From assembly GCF_038593265.1 (NCBI RefSeq), contig NZ_CP151979.1, positions 3,045,001 to 3,109,000 of the forward strand: a stretch of 64,000 bases of DNA, given 5' to 3'. Position numbers and translations under genes: made by a program. A model generated the notes under the pieces. It did no database searches. It had not been told where the DNA came from and worked only from the letters and a program-made list of their open reading frames with translations. Shown here piece after piece: positions 25,005 through 33,558 of the stretch. This DNA is from Ureibacillus sp. FSL W7-1570. GTDB lineage: Bacteria; Bacillota; Bacilli; Bacillales_A; Planococcaceae. Position 1 is the first letter of the stretch. Every line of letters begins with the position of its first letter.

Positions 25005-25190
25005 GTGATTAACATAAAAAAAAGACTTTATCCTGCAATTTGTGCTGCTCTAGCTGTATTTTTAGTTAATTCCATCTTTGAATATTTCTTTAATGATTTA
25101 TCACTTTCAATTAAAATTATATTAAATATGATATCTGCAGCAATAGGAGCAGTTTTCGGTGTTGCTATATTAAAAGAAAAACAAGACTAA
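25005..25190 (+). CDS. Small membrane protein, possible immunity protein
   Basis: Sixty-one residues with two membrane segments (about 9-26 and 37-55, NMISAAIGAVFGVAI), and lysine-rich ends. It is placed 18 bp after the bacteriocin-like fragment, so an immunity role is conceivable but not shown. GTG 25005 is the start by frame. The best ribosome site, AAAGGTG, instead points to an ATA codon at 25014, as if an ATG had mutated, so the gene may be inactive. Confidence 0.4.
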   Translation: MINIKKRLYPAICAALAVFLVNSIFEYFFNDLSLSIKIILNMISAAIGAVFGVAILKEKQD

Positions 25191-25282
25191 TACAATCAAG
25201 TAAGAGAGAATTAATCACTCTAATACAAAATTATAGGAATTAGAGAAAGAGGTCGGGACAACCCCCTCATCTAAACACATTA

Positions 25283-25447
25283 TTTACACAGAACCCTTGG
25301 TAACTCCTATTGGAGAAACCAAGGGTTGGAAAGTCTTGAAGCTCGTTATGAAAACTTGCGTCAATGATCTTAATTGAACCGCCGTATACGGAACCGTACG
25401 TACGGTGGTGTGAGAGGACGGGAGTTAATCGCTCCCTCCTACTCGAT
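25283..25447 (+). mobile_element. Group II intron remnant, 3' end (domains V-VI)
   Basis: ACAGAACCCTTGGTAACTCC and the matching GGAGAAACCAAGGGTT form a hairpin. They are followed by GAACCGCCGTATACGGAACC, CGTACGTACGGTGGTGTGAG and a terminal GGGAGTTAATCGCTCCC hairpin ending CTACTCGATT. This matches the domain V/VI region and 3' boundary of bacterial group II introns. With the 5' piece at 24618 it suggests one intron whose interior was replaced. Confidence 0.7.
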
Positions 25448-25553
25448 TTGAAAGAAAAGGATTTATGTAAAAAGGAAAAAATTTTTATAATTCTTCCAAT
25501 ATTTTCTTCTATATAATATTTGCCTAAGATGAATCCATTCTTAAACATAATAT

Positions 25554-26674
25554 TTATTTTTGTATTGCAAAAATAATATTACTTTTTCCTTCAATAGTTT
25601 CTACAGTTTTACCATTTGCAGTAAATGTTTCTGGTGGTACTACTCCATTATGGAAATAATCATTCAAATAATTGAATGGTATCATGTAATCATCTTCAAA
25701 GAATAATTTCAAGAACTCTTTGGCTACGATTGGAATTCGATAGGCATCTTTAAAATCGGAATTATCCCAAAAGTTAAATTCCAATAGATGTTCAGCATAC
25801 GTATCTGACCCTAAATATCCCATGACTTCGTAGTTTTCTTCATTCACATAAAGTTGACCATTCAGTTTAGTAAATCCGAGTTCATTTTTTAAAATGTTAA
25901 GATTTTCTTTGAAATCGGACTTCACACTTGATTTTAATACAGGGGCAGCCCAACCATCAGGATAGGTTTGACCTTTGGAGCTGTTGGAACCATCCGTATT
26001 ATTTGAAGGGTTTGTTGTTTGGGTTTGTTTGAATTCGTCATTCAACAAACGGGCCATCATCACCGCATATTGTGTACGGGTAATCGGGTCGTTGGTTCCG
26101 AATGTCCCATTCCCGTAACCAACAGTAATACCGTTATTGGCCAACGCTTTGACCGCTTCATAAGCCCAATGGGATTTTGGCACATCCGAAAATGCTACAT
26201 CCGTTGTTCCTTTCAATTGATAGGCATTCGCTAAAATGGAAGCCATTTGGGCACGGGTCAGTTTGCCGTATGGATCAAAGAATTTTTGACCTTGTGCATT
26301 GGTTTTTCCATGGATGATCCCCAATTCAACCGCTTAGGCCACCATCTCGTAACCATAAGTGCCAGGTTTCATATCCATGAAACCGGGATCTTTCACATCA
26401 GAAAATCCGTAATGCCTTTTTCCCGCAAAATCATGGTCAAGGCTTGGAGGCGCGTAATGTTATCATTCACGCCAAAATGGCCATCGGAATAACCTTTGAT
26501 GATTCCTTTTTCGGACAAGTATTGGATTTCCTGATATGCTCTGAAATTTGTTGGCACATCTTTGAAGGGTTGGGTTTCCGCAAAAGCTGAAGTCGCAATG
26601 GATGCGGATAAAGCAAACGATCCCGCCAATACCATCGCTTTTTTGCTGAATCCTTTCCAAAGTTTTTGACTCAC
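25554..26674 (-). pseudogene. SLH-domain surface protein, frameshifted and with a nonsense codon
   Basis: A signal peptide and first SLH domain (26674 down to ~26393: FKDVPTNFRAYQEIQYLSEK, YSDGHFGVNDNITR) break off at FLM-stop. Adding one T at about 26399 would restore TDFSDVKDPGF and re-join the frame. A second lesion follows, an in-frame TAA at about 26334-26336 (MVA-stop-AVELG). The remainder carries SLH2 (FDPYGKLTRAQMASILANAY), SLH3 (YGNGTFGTNDPITRTQYAVM) and a 150-residue unassigned C-terminal domain (FNFWDNSDFKDAYRIPIVAK). Two lesions indicate a true pseudogene at the edge of the SLH cluster. Confidence 0.8.
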
Positions 26675-27000
26675 TTTTTCCTACCTCCAGTTTTTAATAA
26701 ACAATATATTTTTTTGATATAGAATTTTGAATGTTCAATGACATTCCGTAGTCAATATCGACAATATTTTGGAAATATTTATAAGATATTGTAAAATACC
26801 GGAAAGTTCGTTTGAAGGGTTGGAAGAAGCTGACTTAAAGATGAAAACTCAAGATTCCTATAAACATTCCGGTGAAATTTGCCGATGAGAAATAAGGGCG
26901 AGCAATTTTAATAATACAAGTCTTTTTTGCTCTTGTACGTTAGGCTGCCAACCAAAATGGAATTTGATTGGCAAACTTGCAGGGGAATTTGGATCAAAAG

Positions 27001-27042
27001 GGCTGAATGGAAAGTATTTGGATTTCCATTCGGCCTTTTTGT
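27001..27042 (+). terminator. Orphan rho-independent terminator
   Basis: GGCTGAATGGAAA (27001-27013) pairs with TTTCCATTCGGCC (27023-27035), followed by TTTTTG. No gene ends just before it, so it may mark a lost gene or a small RNA. Confidence 0.65.
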
Positions 27043-27096
27043 GTTCTGCGGGATAAAGGTGACTTCCGCTGAAGATGGGGTGATTTCCATTCCTAT

Positions 27097-27260
27097 AATC
27101 GCAAGGCGCTTTCCTGGGAGGGATCATCGCCAAAACCGGAAAGAAAATCGCCAAACCGGAAGACATCATCGCCACAATCATGAAAATAATCGCCAAGCAA
27201 AAAAATAACCTCTTCCAAAGAGGAAATCATCACCTCACTCGCCGACATCATCGGCAATCG
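27097..27260. repeat. 21-bp repeats (ATCGCCAAAACCGGAAAGAAA type)
   Basis: ATCGCC recurs at 27126, 27147, 27168 and 27189, exactly 21 bp apart, with worn units on both sides. It is the same core as the array at 32865-33190. Confidence 0.75.
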
Positions 27261-27412
27261 TCCAATGAAAATTCTCCTACGCCTGGCAAATCGCATCCTC
27301 GAATTCCAGAAAAAATCGTGCCAATTTCCCTCATCCAAATCTTCATTTTGAATTATGATAGAATCATAGAAATAACTTCGCTCAAAGAAAGTGCGAAATA
27401 GGAGGAATATCA

Positions 27413-28072
27413 ATGACCATACTGAAAAAATGTTGGATATTCGTCATCGGGATCATCACCGCTTCCATCCTTGTGGCGGCCCCTGCCAATGCGGCGACGA
27501 ACCCATTCATCGATGTCACGACAAAAGATACCCACTATCCAGCCATCGTGGAGCTGTACAATAAAGGAATCGTTGAAGGGACAAGCAGCAAAACCTACGA
27601 ACCGTACAAGCAAGTCACACGCCAGGAAGCGGCTTTATTTATTGCCAATGCGTTGAAGCTGGATACAGTGAATGTTCCGAACGCCAAATTCACAGATGTG
27701 CCGAAATCAAGCAAATACTATGGGGCCATTGCCGCGCTCAGTTATAAAGGCGTGATCAGCGGCTATCCGGACGGCACTTTCCGCCCGACAAACACATTGA
27801 CCCGTTCCCAAATTGCCAAAATGATTACGTTGGCTTTTGAATTGTCCATCTCCAAAAATACCGTGACACCATTCAAAGATGTCAATTCCATTTCCGACAT
27901 CCCAACAAGACAATACATTCAAACCCTCGTTGACTATAAAATTACAACGGGCACAACGCCTACCACATTCAGCCCTTATACTGCGTTGAACCGCGGACAA
28001 TTGGCCACATTCCTGAAAAGAGCCATTGATGCGACGGGCGGAGGGGATTTCGAAATCATCGGCATCGAATAA
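27413..28072 (+). CDS. SLH-only surface protein
   Basis: A 219-residue exported protein consisting of a signal peptide (1-27, ending ANA) and three SLH domains (~28-205), with YEPYKQVTRQEAALFIANAL, YPDGTFRPTNTLTRSQIAKM and TTFSPYTALNRGQLATFLKR. Only about 12 residues follow the last SLH, so there is no effector domain. The SLH part closely resembles that of the protein at 16756. It may occupy wall-polymer sites or be a truncated relative. AGGAGG lies seven bases before the ATG, and a strong terminator follows. Confidence 0.85.
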   Translation: MTILKKCWIFVIGIITASILVAAPANAATNPFIDVTTKDTHYPAIVELYNKGIVEGTSSKTYEPYKQVTRQEAALFIANALKLDTVNVPNAKFTDVPKSSKYYGAIAALSYKGVISGYPDGTFRPTNTLTRSQIAKMITLAFELSISKNTVTPFKDVNSISDIPTRQYIQTLVDYKITTGTTPTTFSPYTALNRGQLATFLKRAIDATGGGDFEIIGIE

Positions 28073-28078
28073 GCGTGA

Positions 28079-28128
28079 AAAAAGCATTATCCCCGGCATC
28101 TTTATCTTCCGGGGATAATGCTTTTTAT
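28079..28128 (+). terminator. Rho-independent terminator
   Basis: AAAGCATTATCCCCGG (28081-28096) pairs perfectly with CCGGGGATAATGCTTT (28109-28124), followed by TTATTC. Confidence 0.9.
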
Positions 28129-28279
28129 TCACCCTCAAAAAATATTGCAAATTTTGGACATTTTGGGAGCTGAAAATTAATTTCTATGAATCCACGAAAG
28201 GTTATTGCAATTGAAATAGAGAATCAATAATATATTAACATTGGGTATAATCCAAATTGCTTAGAGTGGAGAGAACATA

Positions 28280-29350
28280 ATGAAACGAAAAATTGTGTTG
28301 GCCGCCTTATTTCTATTTTTGCTTGGTATTTTTTCACACACTGAAACGACAGCACTTGGAGCTTCCAACCAAACATATAAAGATATCAATAGCAACTTTT
28401 GGGCATCGACATCCATTTTGGAACTGACCAAAAAAGGGTACATAAGCGGATACGCTGATGGGACTTTCAAACCAAATCAGTATGCGACCCGTGCAGAGGC
28501 GGCAAGCGTCCTGGCCCGGTCACTGGAGATCCCGCTCGACTCCAATTTCGTACTGAAAGCGAAGGATGTTCCGGCAAGCCATCCATATTATAAAGAAATC
28601 CGAAAGCTGGCGGAGTTAGGGATCGTGCAAAACAACGAATCTTTCCGCCCCGAAGAGCCGCTGACAAGAGCCCAAATCGCCAAAATGATCGCCCTCACTT
28701 ACAATGTAAAAGTGGATTCAATCAATAAAACCACTTTCAAAGACTATCCGAAAAACTTTTGGGCAAAGGATTACATTGAATCCCTGGCGGATGTGGGCAT
28801 CATCAAAGGGACTACCTCCACCACATTTTCGCCCAATAAAAACGTCACAAGGGCGCAAATGTCGGAACTTGTTTACAGAGGCATCGATTTCAAGAAAAAA
28901 ATCAATTCTTATCAATTGGCCTACGACTATTTATCCAAACATTACATTTCGACAGTCAATACGGCGGCCGGCTGGACAAATGAAGTCGTCAATTTGGTGA
29001 ATGAAGAGCGGAAAAAAGCGGGGCTTCCCGCATTGAAACAAGACTTGGCCCTGAATCAACTGGCGATCATCAAAGCCCAGGACATGATTCAAAGAAAATA
29101 TTTCGACCACTATTCCCCATATTACGGTTATCCGTGGGACATGGCCACTCTCTTTGATTACGAATTTACGAGATTTGGAGAGAACATCGGCCGCAATTTC
29201 AAAAAGCCGAAAGATGTCGTCAATGCGTGGATGGCATCCAAAGAGCACCGGGACAACATTTTGAAAGATTCCTATACCTATATCGGGGTGGGAATCAAAG
29301 CCGATGCCAATGGAAACTATTATTGGGTTCAGCTGTTTTCTAGTAAATAA
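28280..29350 (+). CDS. SLH-anchored CAP (SCP-like) domain protein
   Basis: A 356-residue surface protein. The signal peptide (about 1-28) is followed by three SLH domains (~30-205), with YADGTFKPNQYATRAEAASV, FRPEEPLTRAQIAKMIAL and FSPNKNVTRAQMSELV. The C-terminal CAP domain (~228-355) shows VVNLVNEERKKAGLPALKQD, DMIQRKYFDHYSPYY, ENIG and HRDNILKDSYTYIGVG, as in YkwD-type secreted proteins. CAP domains are common on bacterial surfaces but their substrate is usually unknown. GGAGAG precedes the ATG. Next in a row of rightward SLH genes. Confidence 0.88.
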   Translation: MKRKIVLAALFLFLLGIFSHTETTALGASNQTYKDINSNFWASTSILELTKKGYISGYADGTFKPNQYATRAEAASVLARSLEIPLDSNFVLKAKDVPASHPYYKEIRKLAELGIVQNNESFRPEEPLTRAQIAKMIALTYNVKVDSINKTTFKDYPKNFWAKDYIESLADVGIIKGTTSTTFSPNKNVTRAQMSELVYRGIDFKKKINSYQLAYDYLSKHYISTVNTAAGWTNEVVNLVNEERKKAGLPALKQDLALNQLAIIKAQDMIQRKYFDHYSPYYGYPWDMATLFDYEFTRFGENIGRNFKKPKDVVNAWMASKEHRDNILKDSYTYIGVGIKADANGNYYWVQLFSSK

Positions 29351-29428
29351 CTTGTAATAAAGTATACCTATTATTACAGGAATATTACAAACATCGACAT
29401 AGTAATATTATATTTTTCTTTTATAAGC

Positions 29429-29468
29429 GCCGAATTTCCTCAAATAACAAGGATTTCGGCACTTTCTG
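29429..29468 (+). terminator. Possible terminator
   Basis: GCCGAA...CC (29429-29439) pairs with GG..TTCGGC (29451-29460); the T-run after it is poor. Confidence 0.4.
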
Positions 29469-29483
29469 TTATAACCGGAAAAA

Positions 29484-29504
29484 GTTACACAAATGAAAAA
29501 TTAC
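29484..29504 (+). promoter_or_regulatory. Conserved upstream element of the first NlpC/P60-SLH gene
   Basis: GTTACACAAATGAAAAATTAC here matches GTTACATAAATGAAAAATCAC at 33472-33492 in all but two positions, 99 and 87 bp before the two paralogous genes. Both are followed by a TATGGTAG word 20-25 bp later that could serve as a -10 region. Confidence 0.5.
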
Positions 29505-29582
29505 TAGAGTTCATTCTATGGTAGTCTATTAACTGTGAGTGTATAGAGAACGGAATAGTTAGTTGAAAGGGGCCAAGTGTTC

Positions 29583-30506
29583 GTGAAGAAGAAATGGATA
29601 TTGCCAATGTTTGCATCATTTATGCTTGTATCAGGAATTGGAGTAAGCGCGGCAGAAGCTGCAACAGTGAACGAATTAACTAGTACAGCGAAGCAATATA
29701 TCGGAGCGCCATATAAATATGGTGGAACAAACATTCAAACGGGAATCGATTGTTCCGGATATACGCGCTATATATTCTCAAAATTCGGAATTTCTTTGAA
29801 ACGCTCTTCAAGAGAACAATTCACTCAAGGAACACCTGTATCCAAAAGTGATTTGAAACCTGGAGATTTGGTGTTCTTCAATACATCCGGCTCAGGCGTA
29901 TCCCACGTCGGCATCTATTTGGGAAGCAATCAATTCATTTCCGCTACGACTTCCGGTGGCGTAGAAATCGACAACATCAATGACCGTTACTATTGGGGCT
30001 CCCGTTATGTCGGTGCGAGACGTGTGGCGGAATTTACAAATGAACAAGCGGAACAAGTAAAAGAAGCCGCAATCGATTTCAGCGTTTATGCATCCCGTGG
30101 TGAAGCTGCAATCCGCCTTGCCGCTGCGTTAGGTTTGGATACAAACGACACAGCTACGCCATTCGTTGATGTGAAACCTGATTCAAAATATGCTGGAGCG
30201 ACAAAAGCATTAAATGAATTACAAATCTTCACAGGCGATGCGAGCGGAAAATTCAACCCTGGTTCTCCGATCACACGCGCCCAATTGGCCAAAGTTTTGG
30301 TGAAAGCTTATGGTTTACAAATGAAAGGTGAACCAAAAACATTCACAGACGTGCCAGCAAACCACTGGGCATATGAATATGTTCAAATTTTGGCATCCAA
30401 CGGCATCACAACAGGCAAATCGGACGGTTCATTCGGCGTGGATGAATACGCAACATTGGAACACTTGGACATTTTCATTGAACGTATAAAAAATAATTTA
30501 CAATAA
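29583..30506 (+). CDS. NlpC/P60 endopeptidase with C-terminal SLH domains (copy 1)
   Basis: A 307-residue wall enzyme. The signal peptide (~1-26, ending AEA) precedes an NlpC/P60 domain (~28-145): GIDCSGYTRYIFSKFG holds the catalytic Cys, LKPGDLVFFNTSGSGVSHVG the catalytic His. Such enzymes cut D-Glu-diaminopimelate bonds in peptidoglycan peptides. Two and a half SLH domains follow (~165-305), with FNPGSPITRAQLAKVLVKAY and YEYVQILASNGITTGK, which is unusual in being C-terminal. GTG 29583 is preferred to GTG 29577: AAAGGGG is ten rather than four bases away, and it matches the start of the paralogue at 33559. Confidence 0.88.
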   Translation: MKKKWILPMFASFMLVSGIGVSAAEAATVNELTSTAKQYIGAPYKYGGTNIQTGIDCSGYTRYIFSKFGISLKRSSREQFTQGTPVSKSDLKPGDLVFFNTSGSGVSHVGIYLGSNQFISATTSGGVEIDNINDRYYWGSRYVGARRVAEFTNEQAEQVKEAAIDFSVYASRGEAAIRLAAALGLDTNDTATPFVDVKPDSKYAGATKALNELQIFTGDASGKFNPGSPITRAQLAKVLVKAYGLQMKGEPKTFTDVPANHWAYEYVQILASNGITTGKSDGSFGVDEYATLEHLDIFIERIKNNLQ

Positions 30507-30563
30507 TCATCAATCGCTACCAACTTCAACTTGTAGGAATTGAAATACATCCATAAAAATAGG

Positions 30564-30596
30564 AGAGAGGTCATTACGAACCTCTCTTTTTTATTT
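30564..30596 (+). terminator. Rho-independent terminator
   Basis: GAGAGGT (30565-30571) pairs with ACCTCTC (30580-30586), followed by TTTTTTATTTTTC. Confidence 0.85.
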
Positions 30597-30823
30597 TTCA
30601 AGATTTATTTTTCAAGAGGGAGCCGAATCTTGATATTTCATTAATACCCAATGAAGCGGAAAATTACACCTCCCTTTTCATTTTTTGTTGAAAATTATTT
30701 TTTTGGGTCGAAATTATTGGGTCATCTGAGGATGAAATTGGGAAATAAGGTAGAAAAGACGGATGTATGCAAATAATTCTTTTGGTAGAATAAAATTACT
30801 ATCTTAGAAGGGCGGGAAGATAA

Positions 30824-32746
30824 TTGTTTAAGAAAAGAGCGGGTTTTTTGTTCACAGCTTTTGTCCTGTGTTTGTCGTTCCTATTGAATATACATACGGC
30901 TAGTGCAAAAGTACAATTTGTCGATGTGCCGACAAACTACGATGCTTATGAGGAAATTCAGTATTTGATCGGTTTGGGGGCCATCAAAGGGTACGAAACG
31001 AAAAATGGTACATATTATAAGCCGCATGAGCCGGTATTGAGATGGCAGGCGGCAAAAATGGTGGTAATCTCCAAAGGGCTGGGAACGCTGACAGTCAGCA
31101 AATCTTCGTTCAAGGATATCCAAGCGGGCACAGAAGTTTCGCAATACGTGGAAAGGGCTGTGAAAGCGGGATATTTCACAGCTTATAACAATAATGGCGA
31201 ATTTAAGCCTTATGTCAATTTATCCCGTAAGGAAATGGCGAAGGTTTTGGCGGTCGCCTTCCAGTTGGATGCGGATAAATATGCCAATTTATCGGTTCCG
31301 TTTAAAGATATTTCGAAAAACCATCCATATTATAAATACATTGCGGCCATTTACTACAACGGTATCACGCAAGGAAGCCCTTCCGGCAATAATCGCGTCT
31401 TTATGCCGGATTCTTCCGTTACCCGGGGGCAATTCGCATCCTTCATCGCCCGGGCAAAAGAATCGCGTTTCCGTTTGCCATTGCCGGTCCAAGGGGTGCA
31501 AGTGCCAAATGAAAAAGATGCCATTGGTACGGTGATGTCTACGACGGACAGCTTGAATGTGCGCAGTTCCAAAGATACCTCCTCCAATGCCAATCGGATC
31601 GGGCAAATCAATAAAGGGGACAAGCTCCCTTTATTTGAAATTCAATCCGGCTGGTTCAAAGTGATGTATAAAGGGCAATATGCCTATATTTCCAGCAGCT
31701 ACGCCCAAGTGGTGGATGATTCGGGGCAACCCCTCGGCAAAGTGCAGAAAAATGTCATCGCCACACAAAAGGTGAATGTTTATAAAATGGCAAATACCAG
31801 CTCCAAAGTGATCGGTTCTTATAATGCCAACGAACAGATTCCGGTGTATAAAACCGTTGGAAATTGGTATTTGACGCAAAAAGGCGGCGTTCCGGGCTAT
31901 GTTCCAATTTCATCGACGAAGGAACAGGCTGCAGCAAAGCCGGTAGAGGAAAAGCCTAATCCGGGAGATACGCCTGTCTACACAACCAATACAATTGGAC
32001 GAGTGACAACGAACGGATTGAACATCCGCCAGAATGCCGACGCTTCTTCCAAATCCCTCGGCACCCTCAACAAGGGGGATGTGGTGGCCGTCCATTCCAT
32101 CAGCGGAAACTGGGCGAATGTGACGACAGCCAAAGGGACAAAAGGCTATGTGCATAAAACCTATTTGAAATTGATCAACCAAAGCGGCAGTCCGGTGAAA
32201 GGGCGTATTATCGTCATCGATGCGGGCCATGGCGGCAAAGACCCTGGCGCATCCGATGAAGGCGCGGTGGAAAAAGAGATCACCTTGAAGGTGGCGACCG
32301 TTGTGAAAAATAAATTGGAAGCGGCCGGGGCCAAAGTCGTCATGACGAGAACGGGCGATACGTACCCAACCCTTGAAGACCGGGTGAATATTGCATTGAA
32401 CCACTATGCGGAAGTGTTTGTGAGCATTCACGTCAACTCCGCTGCAAGCAAGAGCGCCAACGGAACAGAAACGTACTATAGTGTACAGGGAAATGTGAAT
32501 GTGGAAGAAGATGCAACGTTGGCGAAAGCGATCAACAATCAAATTGTGAAAAATGCGGATATGTACAACCGCGGCGTTAAACAAGAGGATTATTATGTGA
32601 TTCGCAATATGCTGCTTCCATCCGTATTGGTGGAATTAGGATTCATTACCAATCCGGAAGATCGCGCGAAATTGACAAACAGCGAATACATCGAAATCTT
32701 CGGCGATTCGATTTATAAAGGAATTGTGGAATATTATCAAAATTGA
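30824..32746 (+). CDS. SLH-SH3b-N-acetylmuramoyl-L-alanine amidase (copy 1)
   Basis: A 640-residue wall hydrolase. Signal peptide ~1-28; three SLH domains ~30-210 (FKPYVNLSRKEMAKVLAVAF; SSVTRGQFASFIARAK); three bacterial SH3 domains ~228-440 (LNVRSSKDTSSNANRIGQIN; VNVYKMANTSSKVIGSY; LNIRQNADASSKSLGTLN); and an Amidase_3 domain ~455-640. The zinc ligands are visible in IDAGHGGKDPGA, EKEITLKVA and SIHVNSA, and the catalytic Glu in VLVELGFITN. It cleaves the bond between MurNAc and the stem peptide. The start is TTG 30824 with AAGGGCGGG upstream. Together with the preceding gene it forms a pair duplicated at 33559-36279. Confidence 0.9.
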   Translation: MFKKRAGFLFTAFVLCLSFLLNIHTASAKVQFVDVPTNYDAYEEIQYLIGLGAIKGYETKNGTYYKPHEPVLRWQAAKMVVISKGLGTLTVSKSSFKDIQAGTEVSQYVERAVKAGYFTAYNNNGEFKPYVNLSRKEMAKVLAVAFQLDADKYANLSVPFKDISKNHPYYKYIAAIYYNGITQGSPSGNNRVFMPDSSVTRGQFASFIARAKESRFRLPLPVQGVQVPNEKDAIGTVMSTTDSLNVRSSKDTSSNANRIGQINKGDKLPLFEIQSGWFKVMYKGQYAYISSSYAQVVDDSGQPLGKVQKNVIATQKVNVYKMANTSSKVIGSYNANEQIPVYKTVGNWYLTQKGGVPGYVPISSTKEQAAAKPVEEKPNPGDTPVYTTNTIGRVTTNGLNIRQNADASSKSLGTLNKGDVVAVHSISGNWANVTTAKGTKGYVHKTYLKLINQSGSPVKGRIIVIDAGHGGKDPGASDEGAVEKEITLKVATVVKNKLEAAGAKVVMTRTGDTYPTLEDRVNIALNHYAEVFVSIHVNSAASKSANGTETYYSVQGNVNVEEDATLAKAINNQIVKNADMYNRGVKQEDYYVIRNMLLPSVLVELGFITNPEDRAKLTNSEYIEIFGDSIYKGIVEYYQN

Positions 32747-32798
32747 TGTGAAGGTTCAGTAGGCTGCTCGATGCGGCCGTTGGGTAATGAATTATTTG

Positions 32799-32836
32799 AC
32801 TGTCTGGAAGGGGAAGTTTCCAGGCAGTTTTTCTTT
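32799..32836 (+). terminator. Rho-independent terminator of the amidase gene (copy 1)
   Basis: ACTGTCTGGAA (32799-32809) pairs with TTCCAGGCAGT (32818-32828), followed by TTTTC. Confidence 0.85.
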
Positions 32837-32864
32837 TGGTTGGGCGTTTCAGGCTGGGGGCACT

Positions 32865-33190
32865 ACCTTGGCGGATAATCGCCGAGGATTAAAATAGGGG
32901 GTTCTTCCCGAGCAATAATGGCCAAAGTCGCGGAAATAATCGCCACATCGGGAAAGATAATCGCCAAAAGGAAGAAGATAATAGCCGCGGGGCAAAAAAA
33001 GGCACCTCTGCAATAGGATCATCGCCAAAGTTACGAGAATAATCGCCCCATCGGGAAAGATAATCGCCAAAGGGATAAAAAAGGAGCCCCGCCCCAAGGG
33101 ATCATCGCCAAAATGGCCGAAATAATCGTCACATCAGGAAGGATAACCGCCAAAGGGATAGAAATAATCGCCAAGTGACAAAAAGCCACC
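32865..33190. repeat. 21-bp array (AATCGCCACATCGGGAAAGAT type)
   Basis: About 14 worn units of 21 bp with the core AATCGCCAAA and a GGGA(A)AGAT tail, including longer interruptions (GCAAAAAAGGCACC...). It follows the terminator of the amidase gene. Confidence 0.8.
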
Positions 33191-33471
33191 AGCCAAATCA
33201 ATCGGATCATATCCTTCCTTCAAATGCGAAAATCCTTCCCTAAATCAAGCCACCAAAAAGCGTTTCAACCATCTTCCATCTAAATCAAAAAATTACTTTA
33301 TTTATGTTAAAAATTCAATATCATCCTTGATTTCCTTTTAAAAAATATCATTTTTTTAATAGTAAAATTACAAACGTATTACATTTTATCACTTTTTGTA
33401 AAACGGAATGTCGTTAAATGCGTTATTTTCTGCCTTAGACGTAATTTTTCTTAAAAATCACAAAACAAATC

Positions 33472-33492
33472 GTTACATAAATGAAAAATCAC
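33472..33492 (+). promoter_or_regulatory. Conserved upstream element of the second NlpC/P60-SLH gene
   Basis: GTTACATAAATGAAAAATCAC, the partner of the element at 29484-29504. It shows that upstream DNA was duplicated with the genes or kept for shared control. Confidence 0.5.
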
Positions 33493-33558
33493 TGGTCCAA
33501 AATTTATGGTAGGCTCGAAATAGATTGCGAAGTGAGGAAATTGAAGGAGGATTTGACA

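Larger units (their letters stand above)
26675..27412. other. Intergenic region with a terminator and a 21-bp array
   Basis: This 738-bp gap between divergent SLH loci holds an isolated rightward terminator (27001-27040) and the 21-bp repeats at 27097-27260. A -10-like TATGAT (27354-27359) stands upstream of the next SLH gene. No gene is apparent. Confidence 0.5.
32747..33558. other. Intergenic region between the duplicated pairs
   Basis: The 812-bp gap contains the terminator at 32799, the 21-bp array at 32865-33190, about 200 bp of AT-rich promoter-type DNA, and the conserved element at 33472-33492. No gene is seen. Confidence 0.6.
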
